A stretch of 64,000 nt of DNA, taken from Ephydatia muelleri (lineage: Eukaryota; Porifera; Demospongiae; Spongillida; Spongillidae). Location of the stretch: contig JABACO010000024.1 in assembly GCA_013339895.1 (NCBI GenBank), forward strand, positions 2,800,746-2,864,745. Direction: 5' to 3'. Under the pieces are notes generated by a model. It saw nothing but the letters and a program-made list of their open reading frames with translations, was not told where the DNA came from and made no database searches. Every line of letters begins with the position of its first letter. The stretch's first letter is position 1. Positions 46,015 through 56,111 of the stretch are shown piece by piece. The position numbers and the translations under genes were made by a program.

Positions 46015-46494
46015 CAGTCACCGATATGGCACGGTGCCAGTGGGTGGTGCCATATCACCACACCCCCAAACACCATGCCGCGCAAGGTACGCCTCCCCCC
46101 CCAGACCTTGGCCAATGGGTTTAGTCCGGACGTGCAGTGAAAGAGGTTAAATATAGTTTAAGGTACTTAAACTAAGTTAACCGGCTGCTGCTCCATATAG
46201 CCGCATGATGGAATGGTTGGCTGTAGTGCGCATGCGCATGGCTTGGGCGCGCGCATTAGTAGCGTTCAGCTGCAGGTTAGTAGTGTTCAGCTGCCTGTGA
46301 GATTTTCTTTTTTTGTTAAAACTCCATCGCTCCTATGGACGATGTGAATTCTGGGCGGGATATGGCACGGTGTCAGTGGGTGGTGCCATATCACCACACC
46401 CCCAAACACAATGCCGCGCATGCGTGCTAGGTACGCCTCCCCCCCAGACCTTGGCCAATGGGTTTAGTCCGGACGTGCAGTTAAAGAGGTTAAT
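46015..46494. repeat. Direct repeats at the DIRS-like right end (B1-A2-B2)
   Basis: About 46022-46148 and 46361-46494 are near-identical (GATATGGCACGGTG, GTGGTGCCATATCACCACAC, GCCAATGGGTTTAGTCCGGA). The 212 bp between would be A2. Split direct repeats of this layout are known for Ngaro elements. I could not find the matching A1 at the left end. A TGCGCATGCGCA-like palindrome lies in A2 at about 46226. Confidence 0.7.
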
Positions 46495-46613
46495 TGTTCA
46501 TCTGTCCTAAGAGATACACTGCATTTCATAACACAAATATCTTTTAGTGCAACATTCTATCAGCGATAATGTATCTCAATACTCCGCGCGTGCGTATATG
46601 AACTCTGGTTAGC

Positions 46614-47427
46614 GCAAAAATTTGATTTAACCATTCATAAAAGTTGTGCATCTTCGAATGGTAAGTGCCAAATAGGTTGAATATTTGCTCTTACAATAGG
46701 TAGAATTTTTAAATCCATATTGCATTAATGAACCGTAAGACATTAAGCACCTGGTGACTAGCTCTTTCACAGGAGAAAGTTAGAAACGACCAGGCATGGT
46801 TTTCCAGTGGGTTTTAACATAAAACCACTCTGGGATTGGGGTCTCGGGTGGGAATAGCGTAAAAGTCATCCTGGCCAGGGTGGGAATATTGGATTATGTC
46901 TTGCGGTCCGTAACGGCCGAAAATTAGGGACTAACCCAGTACATATTTGATGTCAAAATTCATGTTCATTTTCGTAATATGAATTAAAAAAATATATCTA
47001 CCGATTGTAAGAGCCAACAGAGAACCTATTTGGCACTTACATGTTCCATTCGAGGATATGCAAACTGTTATGAATGGTGAAATCAAATTTTTGCTCTAAC
47101 CAGAGTTAATGTACTGTAAGCACGCGCGGTATTTCTTGAATACATTATCGCTGATATAAGGTTGCACTAAAAGTCTTAGATATTTGCGTTATGAAATGCA
47201 GCACATCTATTAGGCAAAGGTAGATAAACAAACATGGCAATTGGTAATCTTCCACTGATAGTTTATTTGCTAGTAATTCAAGCATTTACTATTCGGGGTT
47301 AACCCCTTAATTGTAGAGATAAATCCCGGACCGCAAGACAATAAACCGTATGGTCTTGTCCTGGTTTTTTCGAACAAAAACCATGTAGAATAATAAATTT
47401 ATTGCTTCAACATGGATTTCGTTAGAT
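46614..47427. repeat. Interleaved palindromic repeats, copy 2
   Basis: Nearly collinear with 27302-28090 (starts GCGCAAAAATTTGATTTAAC; includes GGCATGGTTTTCCAGTGGGT). It is interrupted at 47427 by the 2.5-kb block and resumes at 49938. Confidence 0.8.
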
Positions 47428-47964
47428 AGAATAATGCGTCAGCAGGTTCAATATAGGATTAATTGAGGAATGATGAATGTCATTAAAAATTTTAAATCGC
47501 GTCGGGAGGGACAACGGAGAAACGGATCACTTATCTCGTTGCAGCAATCGAACGACAACACCAAGATCTAAGTTTTCATGCTAGTTTCATGTCATTAAAC
47601 TATGCGCTTCCAGACAAACAAAGAACCTGCTTCTCGTGCCCAGTCCCCAAAAAATTGTTCGTCGTCGTCGTCGTCGTCTTCTTCTTCCTTAGGAAGGTAT
47701 AACTCGAGCTACGAACGGTTTTAAAGAACGACAATAGTACCAATCTCTTCAGAATTTACCGGCACGGTGCCCCTTAAAGTCATATAGATGCATATCACAT
47801 CTACCAAAAGTAGCAAGCATAATATAGGAATTAATTTTAAATAATGATGTATTTAATAATGTTATACAGTATAAATGCTCCAACCTGCACTAAATTTATT
47901 TTGTGTTTCTATCGCAGTTTAGTCATTACTTACTTTTGTTAGTGAAGTTGTTTTTTTTTTTAAA

Positions 47965-48458
47965 ATGCCTTCGCGTAATCGAAAGAAGAGACGAGCGGAA
48001 TACCTCCAAAAACGAGAAGATATTTTATCACAAGAGAACAAGGCTAAAGCCCGAGAGCGCTACAAGGCCGACCCTGAAAAGAAGAAGGCCTCTGTACGCG
48101 ACACCTACAAGACCGACCCAGAAAAGAAGAAGGCCTCTGTACGCGACACCTACAAGGCCGACCCTGAAAAGAAGAAGGCCTCTGTACGTGACACCTACAA
48201 CGCAAATGCTGTATCTAAGCGTGCTGCTAAAAGGCAGCGATATCAAGAGGGCGTCGAGGAGAACCGTGCTGCTAAAAGGCAGCGATATCAAGAGGGCGTC
48301 GAGGAGAACCGTGCTGCTAAAAGGCAGCGATATCAAGAGGGCGTCGAGGAGAGCCGTGCTGCTAAAAGGCGGATATACAGGGGCAATTCAGCTACCATTA
48401 AGGCAGCTAGAAGGAGTCGGTATTGGAAGGGTCGTAGAACTACCACTACCACCCAAAG
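47965..48458 (+). CDS. Very basic protein exon with 15-residue repeats
   Basis: Starts MPSRNRKKRRAEYLQKRED and then runs in perfect 15-residue register: four units of type DPEKKKASVRDTYKA and four of type GVEENRAAKRQRYQE, then decaying units, ending RTTTTTQR at a GTATGT donor. Nearly every unit has a basic cluster and a Tyr. Comparable arrays occur at the N-terminus of proteins coded by Helitron-like elements in sponges and cnidarians (from memory). No enzymatic domain is seen. Likely nucleic-acid binding, by charge. The start is the first ATG after stop codons. Confidence 0.65.
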
Positions 48459-48780
48459 GTATGTTATAAATAGCATGCTGTATGTAGCATTTAAAGTCTA
48501 AGGGCTGCTTTCTTACGTGCTAATGTAAGTTGCTCATGGCTTCCTGTCATGCACACATTAACACATTTCTTGTACGCTTGCATGCATATTATCAGATGTA
48601 CAGTAAGGCTTCCCAGTTCCCTGGTAAAGGTCAATGTTTGTACGAAAGGTTATTTGTGCATGCATCTGGGTCAAAGCAGGGTCATTGCTAAACACTATCC
48701 AGGAAGTTAATGCATTGAAAATGATATTTTAGTTAGGCATGGGTATCATACTGCTGGCTCTCTGCCCCCATGGCCGCTAG

Positions 48781-49523
48781 ATGCAGTGCTGCCCCCCCTA
48801 TTGTCCGCCACCAGCAGTAGCAGCAGCGCTGCCCCCACCCCCACCATCAGCAGCAGCAGAGCTGCCCCCACCACCAGCAGAGCTACCCGAGAGGAAGTGG
48901 TATCGCAGGGGTCACCGAACTACCACTACTACCCAAAGGTATGTGATGGCATGTTGTATTGCACTAGCATTAAAAAGCTATAGGAAGATGTGCATGCAAC
49001 ATGTGTACAGCACGCATGTAAGGGATCTGCCATTCACTTCACATGTAAAGCATGCATGGTGACTCAACTGTCCTTTGTGACCTGTCTATTGAATATTGGG
49101 GTATCTGATGCACAAAAAGGCTTCCTTATCTGATGTAAAAAAAGCTTTTGACACAATGTTTTGACTACAATCAGCAGCAGCGCTGCCCCGCCTACACCAG
49201 CAGTAGCAGTGCCCCCACCAGCAGCAGCAGCAGCAGAGCTGCCCCTAGCCACCAGCAGTAGCAGCAGAGCTGCCCCCACCGCCACCAGCAGTAGCAGCAG
49301 AGCTGCCGCCACCAGCAGAGGCAGGAGCATTGCTACCTGCACCAGCCCCACCACCGGCACAAGCAGTATTGACACCAGTGCCCCCACCACCACTTTGCCT
49401 GCTGCTCCCCTGGCCGCTGCCACCACCACCCACATGGCTCCCATGGCCAGAACCAGGCCGCCGCGGCCATAGAAGAGGCTGGGGGAGACATAGAGGACAA
49501 GGCCGAACAGTAAATAACATTTA
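48781..49523 (+). CDS. Pro/Ala-rich downstream exons of the basic-repeat gene (uncertain)
   Basis: 48781-48938 encodes PPPAVAAALPPPPPSAAAEL and ends WYRRGHRTTTTTQR with the same donor as the previous exon, so the exon ends are duplicated. A third block at 49165-49523 is CCACCAGCAGTAGCAG-type repeat ending GRRGHRRGWGRHRGQGR and a stop. Phases of the first and second blocks do not join simply, so the model is doubtful. Confidence 0.4.
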
Positions 49524-49642
49524 GAACTCCTATACATATAATTTCTATTATTAAAATGTTAAACCTCCCTCCCTCCCTCCCTTTGAAAATAAAATTCAAT
49601 TTGTGACCACTTATAAAGATGCCAGAGGAAAAAACTAATGAA

Positions 49643-49938
49643 ACAAGTAAATAAAAACATTCTCTAACAAGAAAGTTGTTGGTATATAGGATTGACCAAT
49701 GGTGGTGTAAAAAGCACGGAAACAAGAGTGACAGAAATTTGACTGGAAAATTGAAAAAGGCCTATATTTAGCACACTAACGTTGTAACAGTACATGCCTG
49801 AGTAATGGGCTAAATATAGGCCTATTTCAATTTTCCAGTCAAATTTCTGTCACTCTTGTTTCCGTGCTTTTTACACCACCATTGGTCAATCCTATATACC
49901 AACAACTTTCTCGTTAGAGAATGTTTTTATTTACTTGT
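49643..49938. repeat. Near-perfect long hairpin (foldback MITE)
   Basis: The arms 49643-49772 and 49809-49938 (about 130 bp each) are reverse complements with very few mismatches (ACAAGTAAATAAAAACATTC at the outer edge). The loop is about 36 bp. It ends exactly at the border of the 2.5-kb insertion. Confidence 0.9.
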
Positions 49939-50291
49939 AAATTTATTGCTTCAACATGGTTTTCGTTAGACAAAACCAGGACAAGACCATATGGATTTTA
50001 CACTTCCACGCTTAATCCCAGGATGGTTTTTACGCCATTCCCACGCTAGATCACCAATCCCAGAGTGGTTTTATCTTAAATAACACCTTGAAAAACCATG
50101 CCTGGACGTTTGTAACTTAATTTCTCCTGTGTCTATGAAATGGGACCAGGTTCAGTTGACCGACATGTGTTTGAGTTAGCACCTGACATTTGAACTTCTC
50201 TTTGCTACAAAGCTCCTTTTAGTATATTCGAGGAGTGTGATATCATCCCCGAGAGCCCGATTATTGGAAAACAAACATTTACATCATTATC
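49938..50291. repeat. Copy 2 of the duplicated segment, right part
   Basis: Collinear with 28085-28440: GACAAGACCATATGGATTTT, CAGGTTCAGTTGACCGACAT, then the leader of the vertnin-like gene. Confidence 0.8.
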
Positions 50292-51178
50292 ATGTCTCAG
50301 GTACGTGTCATGAGGAGTGCTGAGAAGAAACCGTTGAATGTTATAGAATGGGGTCATTATGGATGCGCTGGGCTTACAGTGAGTGAAGGAGAGGTAAGTC
50401 GATGCTTCGTCAGTATCCTTGTATTTTCCATTTGATTTTTACACTCATAATAAAGCACGATGTCAGTCTTCACATTTGGATAGGTTTAGGGTCTGTATTT
50501 AAGTGTTATCTATCACTGTTTTCAATGAAAGGAAAATGGTGTTGAAGCTTTGATTTTCCTTGGGCTCTAACCCATCTTAGCAAAGCAATGAATTCTGAGG
50601 TCTTTCTGCTATTGTATGGAGATCATCATATTCTAGCTGTCAGTCCAATCTTTATTGACACACGTGACGATGAAACAGCAGGAGAGTTTATGCAAATTGG
50701 AGGTATTGAAGCGTATGCAACACTACAATCAACAGGCAATGGTAACGGCCTTTTTAACAGTGTGTCTATTGTACTGTTTGGCAATGAATCAAAGGCTGTG
50801 GAACTCAGAGTACGAACTGCACTGCAAATGATACACAGCTCACAAATGTACAGTAACATGTCTGACTTACTTATCATCAGTCCAAGCTACTTAAATGCTA
50901 CAGTTGATTGTGTTAAAAAATAAAGATGGTTATGTTGCTTGGACTATGCAGGCATTGGCAACAGTACTGACACATGTCTCTCATATATCTACCCTAAACC
51001 CAATGTGCATGGATCTGTAGACAAAGTACAAAATAGATACTTCTTGTCGCTGCATGAATGTGTGGACAGCTCAGTGTGTACAAGAAAAAGAAAGATATGG
51101 ACCCCAAACCACTTTGTGCCTTTGATCCAACGTTATTTTACATCTGTTAAGGCATCACACATAATACCAGCATTGTAG
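50292..51178 (+). pseudogene. Vertnin-like mobile gene, copy 2 (one frameshift)
   Basis: Exon 1 (50292-50393, donor GAG/GTAAGT) encodes MSQVRVMRSAEKKPLNVIEW then GHYGCAGLTVSEGE. Exon 2 (from about 50600, acceptor TCTGAG) continues in phase: VFLLLYGDHHILAVSPIFID, GGIEAYATLQSTGNGNGLFN, ELRVRTALQM, SPSYLNATVDCVKK. One base shift near 50921 ends the frame; the next frames give DGYVAWTMQALATVL and IWTPNHFVPLIQ. The order ELRVRTAL..., WTMQAL..., WTPNHFVPL is shared with vertnin-like and transposon-borne proteins of sponges and corals. Only one shift separates it from a full frame over the visible part. Function unknown. Confidence 0.65.
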
Positions 51179-51180
51179 TG

Positions 51181-52690
51181 GTCCTGTTTTAACATCACCT
51201 ATCAAAAAGAAAATTGGACAGAAGAATACATGTTAATAAGTGACAGTGCATGATTTTGCTATTACACAATCCTCTGATGAGATTTCAAAGTGATCCTGAA
51301 GAAAAGAACAGTACTGCTCATATTGATAGTTCAACTGTGCTTCAGGTAATATGCCAAGCTACTTAGTAATGAAAGAGTGTAGGTAATTATATCAACATGG
51401 TAGATACAATTGCAATTTACATTTTGTCATAATTGCTAACTGATTAATATTTTGCAGCACAGATAAAAGACATTTCAACAGAACAATGCACAACCTTAAC
51501 AAAAAGCAGGCAAAACCAGTTTTTGCAATCTAGTTGTACTGGCTGAGCTTCTCCGCTGTTGCCGACCATTGTCTTAGTTAGCATGACATCAGAGGGTTAC
51601 CGTATTACATAAACAGCACCCAAATGCGATGCACCTTCAAAAAACACTTATGAACAATACCTTAGTAGAAGAGATGGAGTGTATTGTTATGAGAGGCAGA
51701 TTCTTGGAGGAGGAGAGTTGGTTGAATTGGTACCACAACCAACACCATCAGACGTAATAGTTATGTGTCGTTATTATTCCTCATTAAAACGTGATGCCTG
51801 CTTCTTCAAACACATTTCATTGATTGAATTCAATGGCATTTATGGGGACCTTCATTATTCCATCAATCCATGGATAAAAACACAGCAAGAGACAGATAGT
51901 ATCATGCAAACCTATGTGCTATGCAAGACAATTAAAATCCACATGATATTTATAAAGACTATTAGAATGTGAAGGTGCTGAAGGGATGCACCCGCAAATT
52001 CGAAGTGGTAGATACCATGATAAACTTATATGTAACAAGAATTAAACATTTAAGTGCTAATGTTGCTGATGAGCACTTGTTGGCATGGTGTCACGTGATG
52101 ACTATGTTCAGAATGTCATGATTGGCTGAGTGATGGCTGTTTGTATTGTAATGAACACATTAATATATGGACTTTAAGTCAGTCCTAAGATGCTTGTAAA
52201 GTGCGAAACTTGATGTCAAAGAAACAAGAAATCCAATCATGGCTGGTCCGTTTTTTAGTACATGCTAACAGTTTATTTGAAACCTTCCACAAATTTGTTT
52301 CTATAGTTAAAAGTGTAATTAGTTCATTCCTGGAAGTGAAAGACTATTGCAAAAGCACTAGACTTTGTTTTTTCAAATGTAACATGAGGTGCGCAAAGCA
52401 CCTCCGTGATAATATCATCTCACTCACAAAGTTGTTTTTTGTTTAGCTCAGGTGGTTTGACAAACTCTGATAGTAGTTTCAGTTTTGAAACAAGAGCAGA
52501 AGAAATATTGTCATCAGACGTGATGGAAAATTGTACAACAATATTTTGTGTTCAGATTACAACCAATTATGTGGAACCACGTTGGCCAAACTACATCAAG
52601 AAAGTTTCAAATGAGGACCAAAAAGAACTGCATGTGAATCAATAAACAGTGTCGGGCTTTAAAGATAATTTTGATTAGAAGCCTGTGGTG
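51181..52690 (+). other. Unassigned, possible remnants downstream of copy 2
   Basis: Coding-like scraps on the plus strand, such as YCYERQILGGGELVELVPQP (51679 onward) and VEPRWPNYIKKVSNEDQKEL (52565 onward), lie in the same direction as the vertnin-like gene. They may be its decayed 3' part. No domain is recognised. Confidence 0.4.
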
Positions 52691-53885
52691 ATGCATGAAA
52701 TGGTTTCGAAGTTGTACAATGTGTAAAAAGAAACCCCTAATAGATCTCAGACGAGCAACATTTGGAACAGGAAACTATCGGATGCTACTAGATTTTTGTA
52801 CAAGATTTGTTGCATCAGTTGAAAGATGCAAATGTATTTTTACTTTTATTCTAAAGGCATACATGTGCATGTATTACGTCATAGCATGCGATATTAGAAT
52901 TGTCTTTGTGGATGCCAATTGAATACATACGAATTGCTGAGTGTCTTTGCGCAAAATTGTTTTATGCATATGAGCTCTTCAGTGTGTCTTTATATTTTGT
53001 AGCTTCCTCACGTGTTATAGTGTTGTCTTAGGTTGTCTTTGCATGTCTTTGCGGTAGAAGAAGCGTCCTCACATGCGTGCTGTTTGTTTTGTAAAGGTCG
53101 CCGTTTTCTATAGTAATTAGATTTTAGGCTCTGTGAACACCGCTTGGAAGCTAGCACCACATTCCTCAGCACCACATTCCACTCTAATTAGATTACGTAC
53201 GGCTAATTATATTCATTGCCTTGGTTGTTGCAACATAGATAGTTGGTATTCATAGATGTATGAATGAGTACACTATAAAATTAACGCACGATGCACTGCA
53301 GTCTATGTCGCTATGTATCGTATGCAGGCAGCGTGTGGCTGAGGTAACTTTTTATTGCTTCGTGCCTCGACAATTTAAAGGTCCGCATCAATACAACAGT
53401 GATAATCTGAGGAAAATGATACCTTAAAGTTACCATCTATGGTGCAACTCACCGTCGTGGCAACTAACCTCTGGCCATACGATTTGCTTGTTCAAACTGG
53501 ATAGAAGCAAAGAAAGCTGCCTTTTTACGTTACTTTCAAGTCCCATGAAGTAGTACTCTATCTCATATGCCTTTAGTATGCGGGAACTCTTGATTAAATG
53601 TTTGTCACGTGCAGTATTGCTGGGCCACATACCACATCAAGCAAATTTTCAAGTGGCCAGTTTGCGTTCACTTTCTGGAGCTGCTTTATGATGCCAATAG
53701 GCCCCACAAATCGTGGTCCCCATTAATATCATTCGCGTTGATGGCTAGAAGTAAACAGCATTCATAGTATTATGATCCAAAATGTGCACTTTAATGATAC
53801 ATACCTCAAGCTCTTTCACTATTTGTCTTATCAATGTTCTTTTGAATGGAGAGTGCCTTTAAATTGGATTGGAATTGCAAAAGCT
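52691..53885. other. No gene seen
   Basis: AT-rich with short frames only; a 66-residue minus frame at 53430-53630 has no recognisable feature. Confidence 0.45.
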
Positions 53886-55574
53886 TCAAGACATCATAAT
53901 GGCATAGTACCTATCAGATGGTCTGGTTTGGCGTGGAAAGTACTTAAGGTAGTGTTCCTTCTCCCATGGTGTGGCAAAAATATCATCTTGGTCAGGATTG
54001 TTCTTGAAATCAGGAACCAAAATAGCACCAGCAGCAAGATCAGTATCATCAACACTGCGGCTATCACTTTCTACATGCACTTGTGTGTCATCATCTTCCT
54101 TGTCACTCCCATCCTGGAAACTTGCATCAGTGTCTTTATCCAACTGGTAAATACCACCCAAATTCATCTCTGAAATTGGATAATACCTTGCATAAATTTA
54201 CTCATGCAACTGTTCATGTGATTTGTGTTTGTTACAATGATTTGGAATTGTTTCAATTCCTCGTACAAACTCTGCTCATCACCTGGATTATCGATGCCCT
54301 TTTTGAATGTTTGCAGTGGGTAAAGTGTACCTTCTGACAGTTCATAAGCCATCTGGGCTCGAAATCGTGGCATCATTTCCTACAACAGTTTCACTACTTG
54401 TGTGTGTACATAATCCAAACCCTCCACTTCTAGTCTTGCAGCCTAAAAAAATGTTCAAATGCATGTTAAGGGGTCAACACTTTTCAGCCTCCTCACAAAA
54501 CCAGAAATGCTCCGCAGTCAAAAGAGCTTTGGTGATGCTCTGGACTGGATAATGCATTACATACACATGTACGTAATGAATTCCTGTTGAAATTAGATAT
54601 ACTTCAGAATCTTTGTACTTCCAGTCAGATAGAGATAAAGTAGTATTTTTTCCTCACCATCACTAGGTCCATCACTAGGCCCTTCATCCACACCATCACT
54701 AGACCCTTCATCCACACCATCGCAAGGTCCTTCATTCACACCATCACTAGACCCATCATCCACACCATCACTAGGCCCTTCATCCACACCATCACTAGGC
54801 CCTTCATCCACACCATCACTAGGTCCTTGATCCACACCATCACTAAACCCATCATCCACACCATCACTAGGCCTTTCATCCACACCATCACTAGGTCCTT
54901 CATTCACACTATCATTCACACCACCACTAGGCCCTTCATCCACACCATCACTAGGCCCTTCATCCACACCATCACTAGGTCCTTCATCCACACCATCACT
55001 AGGTCCTTCATTCACACCATCACTAGGCCCTTAATCCACACTATCTTGGTGCTCACTATTACTTGGTCCTTCACCCACAGTCTCTACATCATTAGCTCCT
55101 TCCTCCTTCATCTCTCCATCCAAATGAGTACTGGTATCTTCCTGTACATGATCAGCAACCTTCCCTCTGTAACCAGAACTGCTTTGTCTCTAGTGCAGGT
55201 CTAAATGTATATTCATTATAACATATGTGTACACACCCACATTATAACACACATATGGCTATGCATGTGTTTCATCATTACATCATCAACATAAAACATT
55301 TACATTGTACAAGTAATTTTATATACCTGATAATAATGACTTGCACCAATTTTTTTTGCACACATAAATCAGATCGGTTGTGGTACCAGTATGAAGCAAC
55401 TGCTGCCACAAATTTGAAGGATGGATTTGATTTTCCAGACAAAACTTGTGCAGCTAAATACCAGTAACCACTAGGTCCATTGCATGATGCATCTTTTGGA
55501 GGTGTCTCCCCTGTGTCAGCAATGTACTTTACAAGTGCACCAGGTTCAAAGTTATGCTTTCGTCTAATATGTGG
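53886..55574 (-). pseudogene. Unknown gene with acidic GPSDGVDE repeat, decayed
   Basis: Minus-strand blocks in order: an exon at 55327-55574 (PHIRRKHNFEPGALVKYIAD, TGETPPKDASCNGPSGYWYL; acceptor TTATAG, donor AG/GTATAT). It joins in phase to an exon starting at 55187 (RQSSSGYRGKVADHVQEDT...), which runs into the repeat array but meets an in-frame TAA near 55033. Further down, LEVEGLDYVHTQVVKLL, a TAG, then MPRFRAQMAYELSEGTLYPL and EELKQFQIIVTNTNHMN (54187-54442), and an acidic block ending DDIFATPWEKEHYLKYFP. I do not recognise the family. The stops suggest a pseudogene, or an element-borne gene. Confidence 0.45.
54658..55030 (-). repeat. 24-bp coding minisatellite (GPSDGVDE)n
   Basis: About 14-15 copies of a 24-bp unit, minus-strand reading GPSDGVDE with N/D and E/D/Q variants. 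The plus strand reads as an Ile/Thr/His repeat, an artefact. It stays in one frame apart from the TAA at its start. Confidence 0.85.
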
Positions 55575-56111
55575 CTATAAAAGGGCACATCTAATAAAAC
55601 AACTAAACTGAAGCTAAAGTAAACTCACCATCACAAAGTAACTTCCATAAAAGTACAACTGCACTGGGCTATTAGAGTCAATACATTTATATAGGACCAA
55701 ACACAGGCTCCACCCACTATAAGAACAAAGATGCTTTCATAAACTGGGATACTGCTTGGAGGGAAAATATACACAGGCTCCAGTTAGTGGATGTGAAGAC
55801 CACTCCTCAACTCTTTGCCAAGATCAACAAAAGCACAACTCATTGTACATGTATACAAACAAGGTCACAACTGTTACCTACAGCAAGCCACTTCTCAGAT
55901 GTACATCCACCAATAAACAAACACGCAGACTCGCAAACATACACTCTCACCCACAAGTACATTCATTACAGACACAAACGTGCCCTGGATCAACCAACGT
56001 AACAAAAAATAGTCTTTATTCACATTACAAATGGCAGTTTGGAAACCAGAAATACACAGTAACTGCTAAAAGATCATTTGACCAGGTCCACGACAGCCGT
56101 TGAACTGATCA
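55575..56111. other. No gene recognised
   Basis: An open plus frame of 115 residues (55756-56103) is rich in His/Gln/Thr and has no domain. The 3' part abuts the satellite. Confidence 0.4.

Larger units (their letters stand above)
36720..46494 (+). mobile_element. Tyrosine-recombinase (DIRS/Ngaro-like) retrotransposon, split by two insertions
   Basis: In order: reverse transcriptase part 1 (36720-37312), an inserted TIR element, reverse transcriptase part 2 and RNase H (40655-41528), an inserted Ginger element, RNase H tail (45095-45301), tyrosine recombinase (45296-45917), and a repeat unit B1-A2-B2 (46015-46494). Reverse transcriptase plus RNase H plus tyrosine recombinase, with no integrase of its own, defines this retrotransposon class. 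The left terminus is not clearly located. Confidence 0.85.
47428..49937 (+). mobile_element. 2.5-kb insertion with a 32-bp duplication at its borders
   Basis: AAATTTATTGCTTCAACATG, then GATTTCGTTAGA or GTTTTCGTTAGA, occurs at 47394-47426 and again at 49937-49969. Between lies sequence absent from the sister copy at 28070-28110. It contains the 15-residue-repeat gene and ends in a hairpin. The long border repeat is larger than usual target duplications. Confidence 0.65.

Noticed and set aside
48028..48336. A repetitive minus-strand frame (LPFSSTVLLDALLIS-type)
   Set aside because: Antisense of the 15-residue repeat protein; the plus strand has the start, register and splice donor.
54827..55204. 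A plus-strand frame of Ile/His/Thr repeats
   Set aside because: Antisense of the GPSDGVDE coding minisatellite.
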